Assembly: GCA_963932145.1 (NCBI GenBank)
Contig: OZ010571.1
Location: forward strand, 159,455,192 to 159,519,191
Direction of reading: 5' to 3'
Source of the DNA: Acanthosepion lycidas
Taxonomy: Eukaryota; Mollusca; Cephalopoda; Sepiida; Sepiidae
DNA: 64,000 nt
In this document: piece after piece, positions 57,541-64,000 of the stretch
Position numbering within the stretch: position 1 is the first letter of the stretch
Layout of the letters: every line of letters starts with the position of its first letter
Translations under genes and position numbers: made by a program
Notes under the pieces: model-generated
Seen by the model: the letters and a program-made list of their open reading frames with translations, nothing else
Databases searched by the model: none
What the model was told of the DNA's origin: nothing

Positions 57541-57590
57541 TCAAGAAAAAATAACAATAATAATTATTGTTATTTTTTTCTTTAATTCTA
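57541..57590. repeat. AT palindrome inside the P element
   Basis: GAAAAAATAACAATAAT and its inverse ATTATTGTTATTTTTTC meet almost without spacer. A further stem, AAAGTTTTAATAGAGAAA with TTTCTCTATTAAAATTTT, lies at 57735-57776 around a 12-nt loop. Confidence 0.8.
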
Positions 57591-58579
57591 ATAAGTAAAA
57601 AAAATACTTACAGTTAGTTCACCAATTGGTAACTAATGTAAAAAATAATCATTTATTCTTTAACTTCGGAAATAAAAGCGCGAAGAAATTCGTTTGTTTT
57701 GTTTTTTTTTACTTTTAATGGAAATGTTGGATAAAGTTTTAATAGAGAAATGTTAATGAACCTTTCTCTATTAAAATTTTATTCAAATTTATTATTCAAA
57801 CTTAAACTTTTAATAGAAAAATGTTTACATGCTAATTTTTTATTTTTATCATGGTTAAAAACTTGAGAAAATTAAACTTTAATTTCGTTGTTGACGTTTT
57901 ATGTTTTTCACTCATACTAACAATGTTTTTTTTAGCGATATCTAACTAAAATAAATATCAAATTAATTAAGTAAGGACATTGAATTTATGAAAAAATAAA
58001 AACATTTTTAATTCATTTTATAATAAAAATAGTTTTCTTTACGTCTTTGAAGAAACTAAAAAATTAAATTCTGTTCAAATTTGTTAAACGTTGTTTTGTT
58101 TTGCTTCTTAAAATGACACAAATTACTCAAAAAGAATTGCATTTTATCAATAAATAATTCTTTAAACTTTAATCAAAAAATGTTGAACAAACTTTAAGAG
58201 GGAAAATGCCAAAAATGAATTAAACTTTAATTTAAAAATGTTATTGTTAATGTTAAGGCTTTGTTTTTAAACTTAAGTAAATCTTTTTGTGCGAGTAAAT
58301 TTAAGCACCAAAGTTTACTTTTTACAATTTAAATAATGTATGGACCCAAACTAAAATAATCAAATCTACTTACTTCAAAGTTCAAAAATAAGTTAAATGA
58401 TATTCCAACCAAAGGTAAAATTAAAAGATTCCTTTGAATTTCTCGTGCCAACAACATAAGAGTACACAGTATGCAACAGTTCGCTCAAACTGAAACTAAA
58501 AACGATCTAATTGTCAGCCGGCCTCCAGTCTACCGAGGTAGCGGCGTTACGCAGAGGCCTGTTAATATAGAACGCCATG

Positions 58580-58587
58580 GTACCCAG
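58580..58587. repeat. Target-site duplication of the P element, right
   Basis: GTACCCAG, identical to 54344-54351. Confidence 0.9.
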
Positions 58588-58589
58588 TC

Positions 58590-59395
58590 TAGAGCAGATT
58601 AGTCATTGGTGCAGTTGATGTACGCCCTTCTTCGTGGTTGAAATCAACAACTGTGAGGTGTTTGATGGGCTGGCCTTCACATGATGTCAAGATGTTGAGC
58701 TGAACTGCCTGGTAAAATGGGTTGGTGGGTTGACTGATCAAGGTCATGGCGGTGGGTTGATTTGTAGTAAGGCAAGTTGGTTGCCAAGGTAACAGTTGTG
58801 GTGAAGCGGGAAGCCTGGAGTGGTTAGCAAAGGTTGATTGAGTAAAATATCTCTGTTGGATGTGGTATAAACAAAACAGGTTCACAGTAGTAACACTAAG
58901 GAAGGCCTGGAGCTGGATAGTGTTAGAAATCACAGTGTTGGCGTGATGAGTTCGACTGTGTCAAAGCTGGCCTGTTGGCCACATTCCACAAGTGTCAAGT
59001 CAGTTAAGATTAGTGTAGCTAGGGCAACGTCACATTTGTGACAAGAGAAGCAATCATGGCAGGGACATCTGACCAACATGTAGGGTGAATGAGAAAGAGA
59101 TCTAATTGCAACAAAGTATAACACCTGCATTTCTCTCCTGTCTTCTTCATCCTCTATCCATCAGAATTTCTTTCTTCATGCCCCTTTATTCCAACAATTC
59201 TCCTATGATGCAATCCACTTTCTTTATAAGGACTTATATTGTTCTTTAAAGCTGGAGGCCCATGAATTCAATACCATTACACCATTCATTTCTCCCCATC
59301 AAATTCTACAATAAAATCTTCATCTTTGATCTTTCAGTTTTCATGATTCTTGTTTCTTATTGTGCATCATGTTTTATTGAATTTCACACAATTAC
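58590..59395. other. Intergenic, unassigned open frames
   Basis: GC-richer than its surroundings. A 114-residue frame on the minus strand (58933-58589) rich in Pro, Thr and Gln, and an adjoining 66-residue frame with CPCHDCFSCHKC, are not recognised. They lie 3' of the retropepsin remnant on the same strand and could be element sequence. Confidence 0.35.
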
Positions 59396-59397
59396 CA

Positions 59398-59650
59398 AAA
59401 ACTGCGTTGCCACCTAGCCTCCTAATTATGTCCACACCAATCATGATATCAATTTTATCAATGATGTAATCCAATAGAATGGATTTTACCTCCAATTGCA
59501 CCCCACTATCCCCACTAAAAGTTCCACAGTACTGAAACCGCTACACTTAACCTCTCTACCATCAAGAGCATTAATTATCATACCTGATTTCAATTTTTTA
59601 CTATCCCAGGAGTCACTAAGGGGAAAGTACTTCCTGTGTCTACCGGTGGT
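59398..59650 (-). pseudogene. Retropepsin-like protease fragment of a retroelement
   Basis: Right to left: VDTGSTFPLVTPGIVK at 59642-59595 carries the DTG catalytic motif of aspartic retropepsins. KLKSGMIINALDGREVKCSG follows after a frame change. LEVKSILLDYIIDKIDIMIG, then VDIIRRLGGNAVFGN near 59470-59400, matches the second conserved strand (I-x-G-x-D-x-x-x-x-x-G) at the protease end. At least two frame changes occur. It probably belongs to an LTR retrotransposon Gag-Pol. No reverse transcriptase was found downstream, so it is a scrap. No envelope-like sequence was seen. Confidence 0.55.
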
Positions 59651-60299
59651 CTTACCCCCTATCACCTACCAGGAGTTCTATGGTTGGTAATGAACTATTG
59701 AGCTGAAAAAGTAGCCACCAATGGAGTAGCACCCATTTTACCATTTTTCTATGGACAAAATCTTGCTATCTTCATCATTGGAAGTCAAATAATGGAAATA
59801 ATGGCTAAATGCCAGAGTATGATTAAAGGACATTTAGTTGATGGCAACAGGAAGACAGAAGAGTTAATAAAAAAAAGGAGATGAAACATAAAAATTGAGG
59901 TAAATTTGGGCACACTCTTTAAGGGATTATTTACAACTTGGGTATATGTGTCTTACTGCTATATTCACATCCAAAAATAATCATTGCAAGGGAGTTCTCA
60001 CAGCCATGAAATCTTAATATTGATTTGGGCATTCTGTGACTTTTCAATTCCAAAAAGTTGTCTGCTGCTACCAATGGTGAGCTCTCACTCTCTCATATTA
60101 TCAACTTTGACTACAGCTATTGTTTACTCCTGCTAGTTCAGATTTTAACTTTCTAGGTGACTGCGACAAACAGCTAGAATCTTCTCAGTTATCTCTCTTT
60201 CAAAGATGCAGACAGTTGGGACTCTTTCTTCAGTTCTGCTCACAGCTGCCTGTAAGTGCTGGTTTATATGGAGAACTGAGTATCTTCTTTGACCTCACA

Positions 60300-61880
60300 G
60301 TTCCATCTTGAGATGCAAATTTCTATTATTATGAGTCTAAATTTCTGCCTCCTTTCTCAGACCTGGTTATCTATTAACACCCATTGATATCTCAGGAAAA
60401 GAAACAACAAACTGAAAACCAATAGCAAAATCTATCTCAGTGGAATGATAGTAATCCAATTCTCTGATTTTACCCTTTTTTCTAACCTAGTTGTGCCAAA
60501 TATGTACTGATTTCATAAATGCAGAATATTATTTATTATATTTATTTTAGCATTTTAGGATAATCATATTTTTCAATTTCCCTGCTGACTTTAACTTGAT
60601 ACATTCCATCCTGAGAAATGCTTGACCCTTGAGGTTACGCAAAAATTAATTTTCCAACTGGTTTTGGCTTTGACACATTAATTTTCAATAAATGTTTGTC
60701 CCTCAGCGTTACCTGAAAGTGCATTTCTGGCAATGCAAATCGATAGTCTCAGTTTGAAGGCATTCTGACGCTCATCCAAATCTTAATTCTATGGATTTAA
60801 TTAATATTTTTGAACCCTTTTTTCTTTATTTTTACCTCATTGATTGATGCTTTAACCTTCTCACTGCTGAAGTCACCATTTGCAACTTTCATGAAAACTT
60901 CAAAAAAAAGGCCATTACCTTGTTACAAAAAAAAAAGACGAAAGCATTTTTGTAAATCAGTGCAACAATTTCTGAAACATAAATTTTGGATTTACACTTT
61001 AACTGATTTCCTTTTCTTTGTGGATGAGTTGAATATTTTTACAAGGCCAAATTTTCACCCCCTCAACCTTCCACATGCTCTTTCAAATCAAGACAAACTT
61101 TATCATTGAGCTTGTTTTCAAAAGTTAGTCCCACAACTAGTTGCAGTGAGTCTTCTGAATTTATAACAAATCTACCAGGAGTCACAAATTTTATCTTTTA
61201 CTTTCAAGAAGTGACCATCATTGAAGGTTCCAATTTTTGAACTAAGAACACAAGTTCCTCTTTCAAAACATGCACCACTGGCAGTAAAGTTTTTCAATCC
61301 TTTTCCTCTTTTCTCCATGGATTCAGAGTTTTTCTACTAGCATAATTTTGGTATATTTTAATTTTCTAACAGAAAACAACAATGATCAAAAGACATCATC
61401 TTTAATATACAAGATGCAACGACAATCATTTTTAAAACCCAGCACCATTCCAACAGTTTTAATTGATTTATGGCCTAAGAGCAAAGGTAAGTCATTCTTC
61501 ACAATGTGTCTGTTTCAGTATTTTAGCTTCTAACACCTTTTATAGTAACAAGAAACTGACTACTCAATTTTATTACAACTTCATCACCAAAGCACAAACT
61601 CCTGTCAGATGCACTAATCTTGAGTAAAACTTTATCTCTTTTATTCAGCATACTCAACAACACTTCTAACCTGGACTCCTTGCCAATCATAAGAGTATAT
61701 GCATAGAAAAATACTGTGCTATAATAAGTGTCTATTTTGCAGTGATAGGCATCTTTATATCATTATTTAAAATATCTTTTTTATTAAACTCTGTTCCAAT
61801 AAGAAAACTGATAAGGCGCTGCAAAGTCAAATAAAATTCATATGTATCTGAATACATTCCATAATATAATTAATATCTTA
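60300..61880. other. Intergenic, no gene seen
   Basis: AT-rich interval between the protease scrap and the zinc knuckle. Short frames on both strands show no domain, though part may be decayed Gag/Pol. Confidence 0.4.
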
Positions 61881-61882
61881 TA

Positions 61883-61940
61883 TCAAAAAGAGTCAGTGGC
61901 ACAATGCTTGGTGGCCTTACAATTAAAACATTGCATGTTA
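61883..61940 (-). pseudogene. CCHC-type zinc-knuckle scrap
   Basis: The minus strand reads DNMQCFNCKATKHCATDSF then TGA. C-x2-C-x4-H-x4 matches the Gag zinc knuckle, with the last Cys replaced by Ser. It lies 2.3 kb upstream, in the same orientation, of the DTG protease fragment, a plausible Gag to protease order. Confidence 0.45.
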
Positions 61941-62534
61941 TCTTCACTGTCTATAGAATTTGATTTAACATCACAATAAGCTTGTTTTTTACATCTTCCT
62001 CTTCCTTCATAAATTCTTTAAACTCTTTCTTTCTCTCTCTTTACGATCTCTGGTTTAAGTGTAACACAGGTGGTACTAATAAATGTTTGTATTATCCTTG
62101 ATGGCTTTGTTGGGGACGTGCAGAATTTATTAATTGTGCTTGAAAGAATCAGAAGGAATTTGTGTAGGTTGTGTGACTTTCTGCACCTCAACAAATAAAT
62201 AAACAAAATTTAAAATACGATTAAGAACAAGACATATTCAATTAGAAACTAATATAACATTTATATACAATTCAAAACAATATACAAGCAGGATCATTGG
62301 TATATGTTATGTTGGCAAAATGTGTATGATGTTTTAGATTTCAGAATGTCTCTCTTCATAATTGTTCGTTCATTTACAGTCTTTTTAAATTTGTATTGAT
62401 ATTAATAATTGTCGATATTAAGTGTCTTTTTGAAGGAGTTTTTAAGGAGTGATCTACCTTTGACTGTAATGTTTTTTAAGGTTGTTTGCACATTGATGTT
62501 TACTTAATAGGTAGCAAATATAATTCACTTTAGA

Positions 62535-62930
62535 TAAGCAATGTTTGAGAATCGATGTCCACAGAGTTGATTGAGTTTTTTGATTCTGAGTGAGTCAGCG
62601 ATGATGTATCTTTGCGCGGTAAAATCATGATTTCGAGTGACGTGGAGTATGTTGGCAATTTCTCTGTTGGTGTTTGTTACTGACTGCCTGGGACGGTCAG
62701 CGTTTATTTTTATCAGTCCTGAAAGTCCGAAGTTGGCTCACTTGAGTTTTGGCGCAATTTCGTTTTGCACGTGAACTTTCAGTGATGAACCAATGAGATT
62801 GGTTGATTCGCCTAGTACAGTTTTAATTGGTTGAAGTTTTCCGTATGTAGATATAGACTGTTCTGTTGCTAGGGTTGATAGGTAAGGAAAAAGGACGAGT
62901 CTACAGCTTCATGTGTCAAATAATTACAAA
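62535..62930 (-). promoter_or_regulatory. CpG-containing, CCAAT-box-rich region, possible promoter and first exon
   Basis: Unlike its neighbours this block retains CpGs (GCGCGG, TTTCGTTTTGCACGTG, GACGTGG). On the minus strand it contains CCTAGCAACAG, AACCAATTAAA and CAACCAATCTCATTGGTTC within about 90 bp, followed by an open frame with NADRPRQSVTNTNREIANIL and a later RRYI/QRYIIADSLRIKKLNQL stretch, to TGA near 62535. CCAAT boxes near a CpG-rich start are typical of metazoan promoters. No gene product is recognised, so this remains a hypothesis. Confidence 0.3.
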
Positions 62931-62939
62931 TAGTCCATG

Positions 62940-64000
62940 ACAAGTTTTCATTTTCCTCTGAAATGTTAAAAGTATTTAGCACAAAGAAAGATTATTCCCC
63001 TTCCAGTAGGATGAACGTAAATTTTGTTCACTTTTACTAAAGGAATTCATAACAAGTATATCATTAATATTGATACTTGAAAGTTTTTTGTAAGAATAGA
63101 ATTCCATAAAAATCTTGTATTTTCATCAGGGGGATCAATTTTCAGACACATTCACAAGTGTTAGAAAGTAATAAAAATACAGCAGAGGTCATTGTTTTGA
63201 CTTTTTTTTTTTTTTTTTTGCAAGTCTGTTTTGACAATATTTCCAAATCTTGTTTCCATTCTGCATCCTTTGTTAAAAAAAGATTTGGTGGCAATTTTTT
63301 TCAAAATTTTCCAACTGATCTAATTTTGTCACAGCAAGCAGAGCAGATGAGCAGATATTTTTTAAATTTTTTATCATACAAAGATGAAGATAGATCTGCA
63401 ACAAAAGAGTGGTTCATATAAATGATGATAAGTGAACATTTCCATTTATTCAGTAACAAGCAAGAGGAGATAAGCAAATATCATGCCTATTCAGAAATAT
63501 TTAAGCTTCATGCTTGCAAAAAAATATGTGCATCAAAAAGATGAAGGCAGTTAAAATAATAGCTGTATCAATGGAATAACCATCCTTTTGACACACTGTT
63601 TTATTGCAGGCACAAAGGTTGAATTTTGCCACCTATTCTTCTGACTTGTAATATGAAATAACAATTGCCATTTCTTCAAGTTGACAAACCTTGTTTTCAA
63701 AATGTACTACTCCTTCTCAGAAACTGTGTTTATATACTATTCATTTCTCTTTATTTTCAGGTTTATTATTATCCTGTTTATTAAATCTAGGTCTCCTTCA
63801 AAAACTGAGAGTCTCTGTTGTTCATTCTTACTTATGCTACCATTGTTTAACAGTGTATCGTAGGAAAGCAAGTATTATGTACAATTTTTAAGAGACAGGA
63901 AAAAAAATTATTTTGTTTACCTACAGATTAATCTTCATTTCACTTTCCATGTTAAAGCAATCAAAATATTTTAAAAATAGAATTGCAGTCATAGAATTTA
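62940..64000. other. AT-rich end of window, no gene seen
   Basis: A T20 run at 63202-63219 followed by GCAAG precedes an 60-residue open stretch (to TAA at 63421) that could mimic an exon, but there is no family match. Nothing else recognised. Confidence 0.4.

Larger units (their letters stand above)
54352..58579 (-). mobile_element. P-type DNA transposon, 4.2 kb, both ends present
   Basis: The element begins CATGGCGTTCTATA at 54352 and ends with the exact inverse TATAGAACGCCATG at 58566-58579. AGGCC follows at a similar distance inside each end. It is flanked by perfect 8-bp duplications GTACCCAG. Inside, on the minus strand, lies a broken P/THAP9-type transposase, and between the transposase and the right end an AT-rich section with several long hairpins. 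Length, 8-bp duplication, CA...TG ends and transposase type all agree with the P superfamily. Removing the element and one duplication rejoins CTGTGGGTACCCAG to TCTAGAGCAG, so the insertion site is fully defined. The near 5' end has a tail hairpin sequence at 54733-54800 that looks like an older SINE scrap carried inside. Confidence 0.88.

Noticed and set aside
63158-63421. Open frame after a poly-T/GCAAG acceptor-like site
   Set aside because: The acceptor is weak (AAG), there is no donor or homology, and T runs are common here.

Overview
The window looks like a gene-poor stretch of an invertebrate nuclear genome. It is AT-rich, full of (TA)n, (GT)n, (GA)n and poly-A/T tracts, and packed with decayed eukaryotic transposons (Penelope-like, LINE, Tc1/mariner, hAT, P element, tRNA-derived SINEs). 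Nothing in it is bacterial. The one intact gene is a metazoan AIG1/ADTRP-type protein. The mix of elements suggests a lophotrochozoan, perhaps a mollusc or cephalopod. That is inference, because the sequence carries no taxonomic marker.

Layout. 0-5 kb: two Penelope-like element (PLE) remnants and tRNA-derived SINE copies. 6.6-7 kb: a LINE endonuclease scrap. 8-13 kb: pyrimidine-rich tracts, a dead Tc1-like transposase and a second PLE GIY-YIG fragment. 15.5 kb: a GC-rich, hairpin-rich 214-bp insertion flanked by a perfect 16-bp direct repeat. 18.3-21.1 kb: a dead mariner transposase, a LINE 3' fragment and a SINE. 25.7-29.98 kb: a SINE-like unit, a LINE fragment between inverted repeats, a degenerate minisatellite and a pogo-type MITE. 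30.7-33.7 kb: two LINE fragments, one split by a nested SINE insertion. 33.7-37.6 kb: two near-identical palindromic mariner MITEs around a 929-bp hAT-type non-autonomous element. 37.6-46.6 kb: AT-rich sequence with no recognisable gene. 46.68-47.39 kb: the AIG1-like gene (minus strand), single exon. 50-53.6 kb: hAT-type fragments. 54.35-58.58 kb: a nearly complete P element with inverted termini, a perfect 8-bp target duplication and a broken transposase. 59.4-62 kb: scraps of a retroelement protease and a zinc knuckle.

The most notable points are the P element defined base-by-base at both ends, and a set of scattered hairpins bounded by CTGAnGA-like and GAAA boxes that resemble hammerhead ribozyme cores. 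The 48-bp perfect palindrome, the 51-nt hairpin upstream of AIG1 and the 15.5-kb GC-rich element also deserve attention. No host genes act together as a pathway here. All coordinates of decayed elements are read by eye and approximate unless a duplication or terminal repeat fixes them.
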